A stretch of 64,000 nucleotides of DNA from Polaromonas sp. 39-63-25 (GCF_002278925.1 NZ_NCJH01000006.1:186001-250000), one strand, 5' to 3'. Counted from the first letter of the stretch, positions 1 to 10,506 are shown. The notes: generated by a model from the letters alone, not told the origin. Numbers and translations: made by a program.

Positions 1-1116
1 CCCGGCATCGCCAGGCTCGTGCAGCGCAGCGGCGCCGAGCAGGACATCATGCTCGGCTACTCCGACAGCAACAAGGACGGCGGCATTTTCACCAGCAACT
101 GGGAGCTGTACCGCGCCGAGATCGCGCTGGTCGAATTGTTCGACCAGCTCGCCAACTCGCACAACATCCAGCTGCGCATGTTCCACGGCCGCGGCGGCAC
201 CGTCGGGCGCGGCGGCGGCCCCAGCTACCAGGCCATCCTGGCACAGCCCCCGGGCACGGTGCGCGGGCAGATCCGCCTGACCGAGCAGGGCGAAGTCATC
301 GGCTCCAAATACGCCAACCCGGAAATCGGCCGGCGCAACCTGGAAACCCTGGTGGCTGCCACGCTGGAAGCGACCCTGCTGCAGCCCACCAAGCCGGCCA
401 CCAAGGCCTTTCTGCAAGCGGCCGACCAGCTGTCGCAGGCCAGCATGGGCGCCTACCGTGCGCTGGTCTATGAGACCCCGGGCTTCACCGAGTATTTCTT
501 CAGCGCGACACCGATCCGCGAGATTGCCGAACTCAACATCGGCTCCCGGCCCGCTTCCAGAAAAGCCACCCAGAAGATCGAGGACCTTCGCGCCATCCCC
601 TGGGGCTTCAGCTGGGGCCAGTGCCGCCTGACCCTGCCGGGCTGGTACGGCTTTGGCGCGGCGATTGCGCAGTTTCTCGACCAGGGAGGCACACCGGCCA
701 GTCGCAAGGAAGCGCTCGCCCTGCTGCAGAAGATGTACAAGCAGTGGCCGTTTTTCCGCACCCTGCTCAGTAACATGGACATGGTGCTGGCCAAAAGCGA
801 CCTGGCGCTGGCCTCGCGGTATGCCGAACTGGTCGGCGACGCGCGCCTGCGCAAGAAGATTTTCAGCGCGATCGAGGTCGAGTGGCACCGCACGGCCGAA
901 GCGCTGACGCTGATCACCGGCGACAAGCAGCGCCTGGCCAACAACGCGGCCCTGCAGCGCTCCATCCGCCACCGCTTTCCCTACATCGACCCGCTGCATC
1001 ACCTGCAGGTCGAGCTGGTGCGCCGCTACCGCGAAGGCAAGGCCGACGAACGCGTGCAGCGCGGCATTCACATCTCGATCAACGGCATCGCGGCGGGCTT
1101 GCGCAACACCGGTTGA
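1..1116 (+). CDS. ppc: Phosphoenolpyruvate carboxylase, C-terminal part (gene starts outside the window)
   Basis: PEP carboxylase adds bicarbonate to phosphoenolpyruvate to make oxaloacetate, refilling the TCA cycle in the cytoplasm. The frame is open from base 1 and gives 371 residues. Two family hallmarks are visible: the SDSNKDGG segment near the left edge, and the glycine-rich mobile loop [13 protein letters not shown] at about residues 61-73. The C-terminus ends [19 protein letters not shown], and this C-terminal NTG is characteristic of the enzyme. The first half or more of the protein lies upstream. A repeat of family A with a T-rich end follows the stop after 23 bases and may end transcription. 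Identification is secure. Confidence 0.97.
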   Translation, partial: PGIARLVQRSGAEQDIMLGYSDSNKDGGIFTSNWELYRAEIALVELFDQLANSHNIQLRMFHGRGGTVGRGGGPSYQAILAQPPGTVRGQIRLTEQGEVIGSKYANPEIGRRNLETLVAATLEATLLQPTKPATKAFLQAADQLSQASMGAYRALVYETPGFTEYFFSATPIREIAELNIGSRPASRKATQKIEDLRAIPWGFSWGQCRLTLPGWYGFGAAIAQFLDQGGTPASRKEALALLQKMYKQWPFFRTLLSNMDMVLAKSDLALASRYAELVGDARLRKKIFSAIEVEWHRTAEALTLITGDKQRLANNAALQRSIRHRFPYIDPLHHLQVELVRRYREGKADERVQRGIHISINGIAAGLRNTG

Positions 1117-1139
1117 GCTGCGCTGCGCAGGCGGAGGTT

Positions 1140-1196
1140 GCTATTGATTCAGTAGCTGCTGGCGCACTTTTCATAAGGGCTGGCGGCCTTTTTTCC
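1140..1196 (+). repeat. Repeat family A, copy 1 (palindrome plus terminator-like tail)
   Basis: The copy starts with the palindrome GCTATTGATTCAGTAGC, continues with a GGCGC block and ends with AAGGGCTGGCGGCC followed by six T. It lies just after ppc. The distal half may act as a weak intrinsic terminator. The same architecture recurs eight more times in this window. Confidence 0.75.
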
Positions 1197-1266
1197 TTAG
1201 AATTTCCGTCAACGGTGATGGGCGCAACAAAGCGCAGAAAATGACGCTTTAGCCAACAAGGTCCCT

Positions 1267-1476
1267 GTGAATCCATCCACTGCCCATGCCGAACTCATCG
1301 CCACCTACAGGAGGGCGCAGGCAGAGGCTGCCCACAAGGCCGGATTGATCAAAGCGGTGGCAAGCAAAGGGCCCAAGGCGATTCAGGCGGCCGTCGAAAC
1401 AGCCTCCAAGGCAGCAAAACGCAGGGATTCGTATGCGAAAAAGCTGGCACTTCTGGGGGTGGACCTCAAGGACTGA
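1267..1476 (+). CDS. Small hypothetical protein, alanine/lysine-rich (69 aa)
   Basis: I do not recognise a family. The reading frame begins at GTG 1267, preceded by AAGG a few bases upstream. It encodes a basic, alanine-rich protein with high helix propensity (AAVETASKAAKRRDSYAKKL near the C-terminus). There is no signal peptide, membrane segment or cysteine. It lies between ppc and another small gene, all in the same direction. The protein-like composition and the plausible start make it a moderate candidate for a real gene; it could also be a chance frame. Confidence 0.5.
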   Translation: MNPSTAHAELIATYRRAQAEAAHKAGLIKAVASKGPKAIQAAVETASKAAKRRDSYAKKLALLGVDLKD

Positions 1477-1535
1477 GCGTCAGACCCCGAAGCGCGGGTC
1501 GGGTTGCGGATAATCGGGATTTGGAAAGAACCCCG

Positions 1536-1784
1536 ATGGGAATTGAAGAACCACAAGAACCGGAAGAAATGGAAGAACCGGAGCCGCTGGAGGAATACGT
1601 CCCTGGCATCGCGGGCGGCCGGCACTACATGGCCCGGCTGTGTCATGTCCCTGACGGTCCCTGGTACATAGCCGTCATTCACGTGGAATCAATGCCGCCT
1701 TTGCACGACAGCGACAGGACCTGGCCCACCCGTGAGGAGGCCGTTCAGGCGGCAAACAAGCTGGTGGCAGACCTGGGTCACTGA
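1536..1784 (+). CDS. Small hypothetical acidic-headed protein (82 aa)
   Basis: I do not recognise a family. The start is taken as ATG 1536 because GGAAAGAA lies 6-13 bases upstream; an in-frame TTG at 1521 is possible but overlaps that sequence. The first 20 residues are a Glu/Pro-rich acidic stretch (EEPQEPEEMEEPEPLEE). After it comes a compact part with GGRHYMARLCHVPDGPWYIAVIH, which looks like a small beta-fold, and a helical tail TREEAVQAANKLVADLGH. It is probably cytoplasmic. The 296 bases after its stop hold no recognisable gene or RNA. Confidence 0.55.
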   Translation: MGIEEPQEPEEMEEPEPLEEYVPGIAGGRHYMARLCHVPDGPWYIAVIHVESMPPLHDSDRTWPTREEAVQAANKLVADLGH

Positions 1785-2080
1785 GCCGGGATCACCGGTT
1801 CGCCGCCATGCCTGCAAGCCGGCCCGTTCGCTCCGGCGTCCAGCCATGCGATTTTCCTGTCCAGAAACGACAGCATGGACTGCCGTTCTTTTTCTGGCAG
1901 GCCCGGTCCGCGCGGAAGATCCGGCGGCAATAAGCCCGCGGACCACACTGTCGGACTACTCCTACAGGTCTTCCAGTGGAATCCGATGGCGGCGACCGCA
2001 GGTGAAACCTAAGATGGGTTTTAACGCCACACGGCATTGCCCAAGGCATTGCTGGCGCTCACCCCCCTGGAGCCTGAACC

Positions 2081-2326
2081 ATGTCTACGCCACACGCCGA
2101 GGCGGTCAGCCGCCTTTCCGCCCACCATGATTCCATGAGCAATGCGCATGTGAGCAGTGACTTCACGGCACTGGCCGCACACATGAACGATTGCCAGCTT
2201 TCGCGCGGCCGCTTTTTTGCACTGCGTGCCGCACTGGAGTCCCTGCACGCCACCGCGTCCCCGCGCATCGTGACCACAGGCGCCCTCTTCGTCTGCTGCG
2301 GCGTAGCCTTGCTGGCCGTGGTTTGA
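2081..2326 (+). CDS. Small hypothetical protein with C-terminal membrane segment (81 aa)
   Basis: I do not recognise a family. The N-terminal 60 residues are hydrophilic with several His and Ser. The last 18 residues (IVTTGALFVCCGVALLAVV region) form one hydrophobic helix with a Cys pair, suggesting a tail-anchored inner-membrane protein. Its stop lies four bases before the GTG start of the large glucan-synthase-like gene, and a GAGAGG runs across the junction. Translational coupling is therefore likely, and a role with the downstream membrane enzyme is possible but unproven. Confidence 0.55.
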   Translation: MSTPHAEAVSRLSAHHDSMSNAHVSSDFTALAAHMNDCQLSRGRFFALRAALESLHATASPRIVTTGALFVCCGVALLAVV

Positions 2327-2330
2327 GAGG

Positions 2331-5300
2331 GTGAACGCCGCTGTTCTTGACCGGCTGGAATCACTCACCCCGCACGCACGCCAGATCCTCCTGACCCAGA
2401 GGTCGGAAGCCGATCCGCCCATTCGCGCCGAACTGTTCGGCATCCACCGTTTCGAACAACATGGCCGCAGCCTGGCCGCGGCCCAGACCGTGCAGGCCGA
2501 CGGCCCCTCGCGGCGTGGCCCTTCCTTTTTTCCGCGCGTCGAGGAAAACCTGGTCGCGCTGCGCCAGGCCTACGACTATGTGGCGCTGACCTCGAGCAGC
2601 GGCCACTATGTGACGCCTGCTGCCGAATGGCTGCTCGACAACTTTCACCTCGTCGAAGCCCAGCTGCAGCAGATCCGCGAGGGCGTGCCGCGGCGTTACT
2701 ACGCGAGCCTGCCCAAACTGGCGGCGGCACCGCTGGAAGGCCTGCCGCGCGTCTACGGCATCGCCTGGGCTTATGTCGCGCATACCGACAGCGTGCTCAA
2801 CCCGGAACTGTTCACCGCCTTTCTCAATGCCTACCAGGAATACAGCGAACTGCGCCTGAGCGAGCTCTGGGCCCTGCCGACCACCCTGCGCGTGGTGCTG
2901 CTTGAAAACCTTCGCCGCATGGCCGACAACATTGCCCAAAGCAAGGTGGCCCGGGAAGTCGCGCATGCGGTGTGGGACTGCGTGGACAGCCTCGACGACG
3001 CCGACCTCGACGCGATCAACGCCCTGATGCAGCAGCGGGGCCTGCAGCGCAACTACCTCACGCAGCTGTGGCAGCGCATGCCCACGGTCAAACTGGACAT
3101 CTCGCCCTCGCTGGTTCTCTGGACCGAACGGCATTGTCCGGACGGGCCCGCGCTGATGGTTGAAAGCCAGACCGCGCAAGTGGCCGCCAACCTCACCGTC
3201 GGCAACATCATCACCACCCTGCGCCTGATCGGACAGGCCGACTGGGTCGAGCTGATCGAGCCGGTAAGCCGGTCGCTGCGCATGCTCAGCCGGTTGCCCA
3301 GCTTTGCCCGGGAAAGCGAGCTGACGCGCCAGCAGATCACCCAATCCATGGAGCGGCTGGCGCGCCTGAGCCGCCAGTCCGAGCGCGAGGTGGCGCAGGC
3401 CGTGGTCGCCGCCGCGCGGGCGGTGCCCCACACCCTGCCCGCGACCGCCGTGGAGCGCACGGCCGGCTACTACCTGCTCGGCGGCGGCCGGGCCGTCCTG
3501 GAGGCGACCCTGGGCATGACGGCACGCGGCGCGCCGGCGGCCGCCCTGCGCAACTGGCGCCTGCCGCTGTACATCGCTCCCATCATCCTGGGCACCGTCC
3601 TGATCGTGCTGGCGGCGGCCAACCGCATGAACCTGCACAGCTGGCCGACGGTGGCGGCGCTGTTCCTGCTGGCCTGGCCGGCGTCCGAAGCCGCCGCGGC
3701 TTTCGTGCACCGCCTGATCGCCGAATCGCTCAAGATCCGCGCCCTGCCACGGCTCGATTTCGCGGCCGGCATCCCGCCGGAACACCGTGTGCTGGTGGTC
3801 CTGCCGACGCTGCTGAGCTCCAGCGCAACCATTGGCGAGCTGGCAGAACGGCTGGAGCTGCACTGGCTGGCCAACCGCGAGCGCGAGGCCCAGTTTGCCC
3901 TGCTCACCGACTGGGTGGATGCACCGCGGGAAACCATGCCGGGCGATGCGGCCCTGCTCAACGCGGCGCTGGCGCAAGTCGCCGAACTCAATACGCGCCA
4001 CCCCGCGGCGGCCGGGCTGGCACCGCGCTTTCTGCTGATCCATCGCCCGCGCGAATGGAGCGACACCCAGCAAAAATGGCTGGGCTGGGAGCGCAAGCGG
4101 GGCAAACTCGAACAGCTGGTGCGCGCACTGGTCACCGGCAGCATGGCCGGCTTCATGCCGCTGGCCAACGACCAGCGGCTGGCCGACGACATCCGGTACA
4201 TCGTGACGCTGGACAGCGACACCGGCCTGCCGCCCGGCGCCCTGCGCGACCTGGTGGCGGTGGCGGCTCACCCGCTGAACACACCGCAGGTCGACGCCGC
4301 GTCGCGCCGCGTGGTGGCCGGTTACGGCATCCTGCAGCCGCGCGTGGTCACACCGCTGCCGGGGCCCGCTGAACGCACCCCCTTTCACCGCCTGTTTGCC
4401 GGGCAATGCGGGATTGACCCCTACAGCAACGGCGTGTCCGAGGTTTACCAGGACCTGTTCGGCAGCGGCAGTTTCAGCGGCAAGGGCCTGCTGCACGTCG
4501 CCGCCGTACATGCGGTCCTCGACGACCGCCTGCCCACGGGTTCCATCCTCAGTCACGACCTGCTCGAAGGCAACATCGCGCGCTGCGGCTTTGTCAGCGA
4601 CGTGACGCTGGTCGAGGAGCAGCCCCACCATGCGGGCGTGGCCGCCTCGCGCATTCACCGCTGGACCCGCGGCGACTGGCAGTTGCTGCCCTTCATGGCG
4701 CGCGCCAGGCACTACGGCATCGACGCACTGGGCCTGTGGAAGATGGTCGACAACCTGCGCCGCTCGCTGGTGATCCCTGCCACCGTCGGTCTGCTCGTCT
4801 GCGTTGTTTTCACGGCGGCCATGCCCTTGTCCACGGCCCTGCTCGTCACCTTCGCGGCCCTGCTGGCCGGGCCCCTGCTCGGCGCGCTGGCCGGCCTGGT
4901 GCCGACACGCCGTGGCATTGCCTGGCGCCATTTTTTCCATGTGGGCCGCAGCGAGATGCTGCGTGCCCTGGGCGGCGCCGCCTGGCAGTTCAGCCAGTTG
5001 CCGGTGCAGGCCACCCTGCTGTTGGACGCCATCGTGCGCTCTGTCTGGCGCATGCGTGTGAGCCGCCGCGGGCTGCTCGAATGGAGCACCGCTGCCCAGG
5101 CCCAGGCCGCCGCACGCCACGAGCTGTCTGCCTTCGTACGCCAGCATGCGCCGGTGTCGCTGCTGTGCGCGGCGCTGGCGGTCGCCGCGTTGTGGAGCCC
5201 ATACCCGGCTGCTGGCACGGCGCTGTTCCTGCTGTGGGCGGCGTCGCCGCTGGGCGCCTGGTGGGCCAGCAAACCGCGTCCGCCCGATCCCGCGCGCCGC

Positions 5301-8300
5301 CTGCGGGATGAGGACCGGGCCTACCTGCACACGCTGGCGCGCGACACCTGGCGCTTTTTCGAGCAATCGGTCGGCGCCGAGGACAACCACCTGCCGCCGG
5401 ACAACCTGCAACTGGTGCCCGAGCCCACGCTGGCGCATCGCACCTCGCCGACCAACATCGGCCTGTACCTGCTGGCCATCTGCTGCGCCCGCGAGTTCGG
5501 CTGGATCAGCACGAACGAAGTCATCAGCCGGCTGCAAGCCTCACTGGACAGCATAGACCGCCTGCCCAGGCACGATGGCCACCTGCTCAACTGGTACGAC
5601 ACGCGAACGCTGGAGGTGCTGCAGCCGGCCTATGTGTCGGTCGTCGACAGTGGCAACCTGGCCGGCCTGTTGCTGGCCGTCGCGCAGGCCTGCACCGGCC
5701 TGGCGCAAAGCGGCGCCGACGGCAAGCCGGCGCAGGCCAGCCTGCTGCAGCTGGCCGCGCGCTGCCAGGCCCTGTACGCAGCCATGGACTTTCGCGGCCT
5801 GTACGACGCCAAGCGCCACCTGTTTCATATCGGCCTGCGCGTGAACGAACATGTGCTCGACGCGAGTTATTACGACCTGCTGGCCTCCGAGTCCCGGCTG
5901 ACCAGCTTTCTGGCGATTGCCAAGGGCGACGTTCCGCGGCGCCACTGGGCCGCCCTCGGCCGGCCCTTCCTGTCGGTGGGCGTGGTGCCGGGCCTGAAGT
6001 CCTGGTCGGGCTCGATGTTCGAATACCTGATGCCCTCGCTGCTGATGTCCGAGCCCGGTCACGGCCTGCTGCACACGGCGGCCCACGCGGCTGTGGCCGA
6101 GCAGCGCGCCTACGGTACCGCGCAGCAACTCCCGTGGGGCGTGTCGGAGTCCGGCTATTTCGCGCAGGACCATTCGCTGGCCTTCCAGTACTCCCCTTTC
6201 GGTGTCCCGCGGCTGGCGCTGCGGCGCACCCCGCACACCGACCGCGTGATCGCGCCCTACGCCACCCTGCTGGCCACACTGTTCGATGCGCGCGGCGCGG
6301 TGCGCAACCTGCAGCGCCTGGAAAAACTGGGCGCACGCGGCGAGCTGGGGTTTTACGAAGCCCTGGACTTCACCGTCGCCCGCCAGCCGGAAAAGTCGGG
6401 CACCGAGGCGTTCAGCGTTGTGGAAGCCTTCATGGCGCACCACCAGGGCATGGCGCTGGTGGCGCTGTGCAACGTGTTGTGCACCAACGCACCGCGGCGC
6501 TGGTTCTGCGGCGACCCGCTGGTGCGGGCACATGAAAGCCTGCTGCATGAAAACACGCCGCGCCAGATCGTCCGCAGTGCCGACCCGCGCCTGCCGCCGG
6601 AGCCCGGCGGCTACACGCCGGAGCCGGTGTTCCAGTCCCGCGAGCTGAACCCGCTGGGCAGCGGCTGGAAACCCACGCACCTGCTGTCCAACGGCAACTA
6701 CAACGTTGCTCTGCGCGCCAACGGCGCCGGGCTGAGCCGCTGGCGCGGCCGCAACATCACGCGCTGGCGCGATGACCTGCTGCGTGACGGCTACGGCAGC
6801 TTTTTCTACCTGGTCCATCCCGACCAGGCCGGTGTTCCCAGCGTCAGCTCGCTCACGGCGCGGCCGGCGCCGGGCCCGGGCTGGCACTACCAGGCCCGCT
6901 TCATGGCCGACCGGGTGCAGTTCGACGCGCAGGGCGCAGACCTGAGCACCACCCTGACCGTGCTGGTCAGCCCCGAGGACGACACCGAGCTGCGCACCGT
7001 GACGCTGCTCAATACCGGTCGCACCGAGCAGGTGCTGGAACTGGTGTCCTGCTTTGAGGCGGTGCTGGCCGACCCGCGCGCCGACGAAGCCCACCCGGCA
7101 TTTTCCAGCCTGTTTGTGCAGACCCGCTGGGAGCCGCAGTGGCGCGCCCTCATGCTCACGCGCCGGCCGCGCCTGCACGGCGACCCGCAAATGGCGGTGG
7201 CGCATTTTCTGGCCGAGGCTGACGCCGACCTGATCTCGGTGGCGTGTATCGCCGACCGCCGCGTATTCGCCGGACGCCACCACCCGGCACACCAGCCGGC
7301 CCTGGGCGAGCAGCCCTTTGATGCGCAGGGCCATCCCGTCAACGGCCTGGACCCGGTGGCCAGCCTGCGCGTGACGCTGCGGCTGGCGCCCGGCGCCCTG
7401 GCCCGCTTGAGTTTTGCCACGACGGCCGCCGAGACGGCCGACGAGCTGGTGCCCCGCATCGACAAATACCTGCAACCCATGCACGTGGAGCGCGCGACCC
7501 GCATGGCCGCGACGCTGGCCCAGGTGCGGCTGCGCGACCTGGCGCTGACTCCGGAGGAAAACCTGGCGCTGCAGGACATGAGCACGGCGCTGATGTACAG
7601 CGTGGGCCGGCCGGCGGAACGCACGCCGCTGGACCAGCGCCAGCTCTGGCGCTTCGCCATCTCCGGCGACAAGCCCATCGTGCTGCTGCGCATCCATTCA
7701 CCCAGCGGCCTGCCGCTGGTGCATGCACTGCTGCGCGCCCAGCCCTGGTGGGCCTTCGGCGGGCTGGCGGTCGACGTGGTGGTGGTCAACAGCGAAGTCA
7801 ACTCCTACCTCATGCCGCTGCAGCGCGACATCCTGGCGCTGCGCGACCGTCTCACGCAGGCGGTGCAACACAGTTTCCCGCGCGATGAAGCCGCATCGTC
7901 GGCTGCGGGCTTTTTCCTGCTGCGCGAGCAGGAAATGTCTTCCGGCGAAAAAAGTGCGCTGACCGGGCTGGCACGGGTGGTGCTCAACGCCGACGGACGG
8001 CCGCTGGAAATGCAGGTCGCGGCCCTGCGCGAAAGCTGGTTGCCGAGGCGGTCCGGCACCGTGGCACCAACCGCGCTGGCCGGCCACGCGCCTGCCGTGG
8101 CAGACGGGCTTGCCCCGGGCCGCTTCGATGCCGCCAGCGGCGAGTACCGGTTCGAGCTGGCTGGCGGCCAGCGCCTTCCCCGGCCCTGGGTCAACGTCAT
8201 CGGCAATCCGTCTTTTGGTTTCCAGGTGTCGGAAACCGGCAGTGGCTACAGCTGGGCCGGCAACAGCCGCATGCATCAGATCACCCCCTGGTCGAACGAC

Positions 8301-10487
8301 CCGGTGCGTGACCCCGCGTTTGAGCACTGGCTGCTGCAGGACCTGGACAGCGGCGAAGTGTTCGCGCTGGCGCCTTCGCTGCTGGCCGCACCCGGCAGCA
8401 GCTGGCACGTGCGCCATGGCCAGGGGTATTCGGTGTTTGAGGGCCGGCACGCCGGCCTGCAGCTGGAGACCACTTTTTTTGCCGACCTGCATGAAGCGGT
8501 CAAGGTGGTCCAGGTGCGCGTGCGGCTGGACGAAGGCAGCGCCCGGCGGCGGCTGCGCGCCGTGGCCATGGTCGAGTGGCAGATGGGCGAAGCCAGGGGC
8601 AGCCGGCGCACGCTTCACACCTGGAACGGCGCCGAACGCGCGGCCGTGTTTGCCCAGCAGCGTGAAAGCCGCGATGGTTTTGGCGGCAGCACGGCCTTCC
8701 TGGCCCTGTCGGGTGCGGCAGGCGGCACGCAATGGACCTGCGACCGCAGCGAATTTTTCGACACGCTGGGCCAACTGGTGCTGCCCGCCATCCTCGGACG
8801 GCGCAGCGGCGGCGCCGTCGACCCGTGCGCAGCCCTCGCCACCGAGTTCTCGCTGGCGGGCACCGAAGACCTGACGTTCAGCTTCCTCCTCGGTCATGCG
8901 GCCGACGGGGCCGGCGCCGAGCAACTGGCCAGGCAGTGGGCACAGCGGGACACCGGCCAGGCCCTGCAGGCGGTTCAGTCCTGGTGGTCGCAACTGCTGG
9001 GCAAGGTCGAGGTCAGCACGCCCGACCCGCTGTTCGACGCGCTGGTCAACCGCTGGCTGATCTACCAGACCGTGGTCTGCCGGCTGTGGTCCAAGGCCGG
9101 CTTCTACCAGGCCGGTGGCGCCTTCGGCTTTCGTGACCAGCTGCAGGACGCCATGGCGCTGGGCCTGGCCGACCCGGCACGGCTGCGTGCGCAGATTGTC
9201 CTCAATGCCTCGCGCCAGTTCCCCGAAGGCGACGTGCAGCACTGGTGGCACGCGCCCGGCGGCGAGGGCGTGCGCACGCATTTTTCCGACGACCTGCTCT
9301 GGCTGCCCCATGCCTGCGCGCACTACATCGACATCACGGGCGACCTGGCCCTGCTCGACGAATCCGTGGCCTTCATCGACGGACCGGCCATCCCGGACGG
9401 CGCCGAAGACGCCTACTACCCGCCGCAAACCAGCACGCAGTCGGCCAGCGTTTACGAACACTGCGCGCGCACCATCGACCGCAGCCTGGCCGTCGGGACG
9501 CACGGTCTGCCGCTGATGGGCACCGGCGACTGGAACGACGGCATGAACCGTGTCGGCCACGAGGGCAAGGGCGAGTCCGTCTGGCTGGGCTGGTTCCTGT
9601 GCCGCGTGGTGCAGGACTTTGCGCCGCTGGCCCGGGCCAGAGGCGAGACCGCACGCGCCGACACATGGCTGCACGCGCGGCAAGGCTGGATCGCCGCGCT
9701 GCACGACGCCGGCTGGGACGGCGCCTGGTTCCGCCGCGCGTTTTTTGACAATGGCTCGCCGCTCGGCTCCAGCGCCAACAGCGAATGCCGGATCGACCTG
9801 ATCGCGCAGGCCTGGTCCGTGCTGTCCGGCGCCTCCACCGAGGCCTTCACCGTGCCGGCCATGCTGGCCCTCAAGCAGCAGCTGACCGACCCCGACGCCG
9901 GGTTGCTGCGCCTGCTGGACCCGCCGCTGCAGCATTCTGAAAACAACCCGGGCTATATCCAGGCCTACCCGCCCGGCGTGCGCGAAAACGGCGGCCAGTA
10001 CTCCCACGCCGGGGTCTGGGCCATGATGGCGCAGGCCCTGGGCGGCGACATCGAAACCGCCTGGCGCAGCTTTGAAGCCCTGAGCCCGGCGCACCGCAGC
10101 GCCCACCCCACCCGCGGCCCGGCCTATGAAATTGAACCCTATGTGCTGGCCGGCGACATCTACAGCGCCCCGCCCTATGTCGGGCGCGGCGGCTGGAGCT
10201 GGTACACCGGCTCGGCGGCCTGGCTGCACCGCGCGGCGCTGGAAACCCTGCTGGGCCTGTCGGTGCGCCAGGGCGAGCTGTCGCTGACGCCGCGTGTGCC
10301 CGCGCACTGGCCATCGTTTGGCATCACGCTGCGGCTCGACGGACGCGTGGTGACCTTGCGCTGGCAGCGTGCCGATGTGGCGCAGGAAGAAAGCTTCAAG
10401 CCGGACCGTGTGCTGGCGCCCGGCGAAGTAGTGCGGCTGGCGGACCTGCCGATGTCGGCCAGCCTGCTGGTGCAGGCCGGCCCCTGA
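2331..10487 (+). CDS. Cyclic beta-1,2-glucan synthase-like protein (NdvB/ChvB family, GT84-GH94)
   Basis: This 2718-residue protein matches the size and layout of NdvB/ChvB, inner-membrane enzymes that polymerise UDP-glucose into cyclic periplasmic beta-1,2-glucan. An N-terminal region is followed by membrane helices at about residues 410-465, then a GT84 glycosyltransferase domain with the metal-binding DSD at 628-630 (VTLDSDTGLPPG). More helices follow at about 800-850 and 940-985, then a glucoamylase-like domain, then tandem beta-sandwich and (alpha/alpha)6 modules of GH94 type. The GH94 catalytic motif GDWNDGMN lies at about 2399-2406, with Asp2403 as the expected general acid. The GTG start is almost coupled to the small membrane protein upstream. 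No glucan exporter (NdvA/ChvA) gene is seen nearby. GH94 phosphorylase-type chemistry on linear glucans is the main alternative. Confidence 0.9.
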   Translation: MNAAVLDRLESLTPHARQILLTQRSEADPPIRAELFGIHRFEQHGRSLAAAQTVQADGPSRRGPSFFPRVEENLVALRQAYDYVALTSSSGHYVTPAAEWLLDNFHLVEAQLQQIREGVPRRYYASLPKLAAAPLEGLPRVYGIAWAYVAHTDSVLNPELFTAFLNAYQEYSELRLSELWALPTTLRVVLLENLRRMADNIAQSKVAREVAHAVWDCVDSLDDADLDAINALMQQRGLQRNYLTQLWQRMPTVKLDISPSLVLWTERHCPDGPALMVESQTAQVAANLTVGNIITTLRLIGQADWVELIEPVSRSLRMLSRLPSFARESELTRQQITQSMERLARLSRQSEREVAQAVVAAARAVPHTLPATAVERTAGYYLLGGGRAVLEATLGMTARGAPAAALRNWRLPLYIAPIILGTVLIVLAAANRMNLHSWPTVAALFLLAWPASEAAAAFVHRLIAESLKIRALPRLDFAAGIPPEHRVLVVLPTLLSSSATIGELAERLELHWLANREREAQFALLTDWVDAPRETMPGDAALLNAALAQVAELNTRHPAAAGLAPRFLLIHRPREWSDTQQKWLGWERKRGKLEQLVRALVTGSMAGFMPLANDQRLADDIRYIVTLDSDTGLPPGALRDLVAVAAHPLNTPQVDAASRRVVAGYGILQPRVVTPLPGPAERTPFHRLFAGQCGIDPYSNGVSEVYQDLFGSGSFSGKGLLHVAAVHAVLDDRLPTGSILSHDLLEGNIARCGFVSDVTLVEEQPHHAGVAASRIHRWTRGDWQLLPFMARARHYGIDALGLWKMVDNLRRSLVIPATVGLLVCVVFTAAMPLSTALLVTFAALLAGPLLGALAGLVPTRRGIAWRHFFHVGRSEMLRALGGAAWQFSQLPVQATLLLDAIVRSVWRMRVSRRGLLEWSTAAQAQAAARHELSAFVRQHAPVSLLCAALAVAALWSPYPAAGTALFLLWAASPLGAWWASKPRPPDPARRLRDEDRAYLHTLARDTWRFFEQSVGAEDNHLPPDNLQLVPEPTLAHRTSPTNIGLYLLAICCAREFGWISTNEVISRLQASLDSIDRLPRHDGHLLNWYDTRTLEVLQPAYVSVVDSGNLAGLLLAVAQACTGLAQSGADGKPAQASLLQLAARCQALYAAMDFRGLYDAKRHLFHIGLRVNEHVLDASYYDLLASESRLTSFLAIAKGDVPRRHWAALGRPFLSVGVVPGLKSWSGSMFEYLMPSLLMSEPGHGLLHTAAHAAVAEQRAYGTAQQLPWGVSESGYFAQDHSLAFQYSPFGVPRLALRRTPHTDRVIAPYATLLATLFDARGAVRNLQRLEKLGARGELGFYEALDFTVARQPEKSGTEAFSVVEAFMAHHQGMALVALCNVLCTNAPRRWFCGDPLVRAHESLLHENTPRQIVRSADPRLPPEPGGYTPEPVFQSRELNPLGSGWKPTHLLSNGNYNVALRANGAGLSRWRGRNITRWRDDLLRDGYGSFFYLVHPDQAGVPSVSSLTARPAPGPGWHYQARFMADRVQFDAQGADLSTTLTVLVSPEDDTELRTVTLLNTGRTEQVLELVSCFEAVLADPRADEAHPAFSSLFVQTRWEPQWRALMLTRRPRLHGDPQMAVAHFLAEADADLISVACIADRRVFAGRHHPAHQPALGEQPFDAQGHPVNGLDPVASLRVTLRLAPGALARLSFATTAAETADELVPRIDKYLQPMHVERATRMAATLAQVRLRDLALTPEENLALQDMSTALMYSVGRPAERTPLDQRQLWRFAISGDKPIVLLRIHSPSGLPLVHALLRAQPWWAFGGLAVDVVVVNSEVNSYLMPLQRDILALRDRLTQAVQHSFPRDEAASSAAGFFLLREQEMSSGEKSALTGLARVVLNADGRPLEMQVAALRESWLPRRSGTVAPTALAGHAPAVADGLAPGRFDAASGEYRFELAGGQRLPRPWVNVIGNPSFGFQVSETGSGYSWAGNSRMHQITPWSNDPVRDPAFEHWLLQDLDSGEVFALAPSLLAAPGSSWHVRHGQGYSVFEGRHAGLQLETTFFADLHEAVKVVQVRVRLDEGSARRRLRAVAMVEWQMGEARGSRRTLHTWNGAERAAVFAQQRESRDGFGGSTAFLALSGAAGGTQWTCDRSEFFDTLGQLVLPAILGRRSGGAVDPCAALATEFSLAGTEDLTFSFLLGHAADGAGAEQLARQWAQRDTGQALQAVQSWWSQLLGKVEVSTPDPLFDALVNRWLIYQTVVCRLWSKAGFYQAGGAFGFRDQLQDAMALGLADPARLRAQIVLNASRQFPEGDVQHWWHAPGGEGVRTHFSDDLLWLPHACAHYIDITGDLALLDESVAFIDGPAIPDGAEDAYYPPQTSTQSASVYEHCARTIDRSLAVGTHGLPLMGTGDWNDGMNRVGHEGKGESVWLGWFLCRVVQDFAPLARARGETARADTWLHARQGWIAALHDAGWDGAWFRRAFFDNGSPLGSSANSECRIDLIAQAWSVLSGASTEAFTVPAMLALKQQLTDPDAGLLRLLDPPLQHSENNPGYIQAYPPGVRENGGQYSHAGVWAMMAQALGGDIETAWRSFEALSPAHRSAHPTRGPAYEIEPYVLAGDIYSAPPYVGRGGWSWYTGSAAWLHRAALETLLGLSVRQGELSLTPRVPAHWPSFGITLRLDGRVVTLRWQRADVAQEESFKPDRVLAPGEVVRLADLPMSASLLVQAGP

Positions 10488-10506
10488 GGCGAGCGGCAAC
10501 TGGAAT

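Noticed and set aside
1785..2080. The 296-base gap before the small membrane protein gene examined for a tRNA or small RNA
   Set aside because: No cloverleaf, clear hairpin with T-run or promoter pair stood out.
2361..5537. A long open frame on the minus strand (about 1058 codons) inside the glucan synthase-like gene
   Set aside because: It is a high-GC shadow of the real gene; its translation is rich in Gln, Arg, Gly and His and matches no family.
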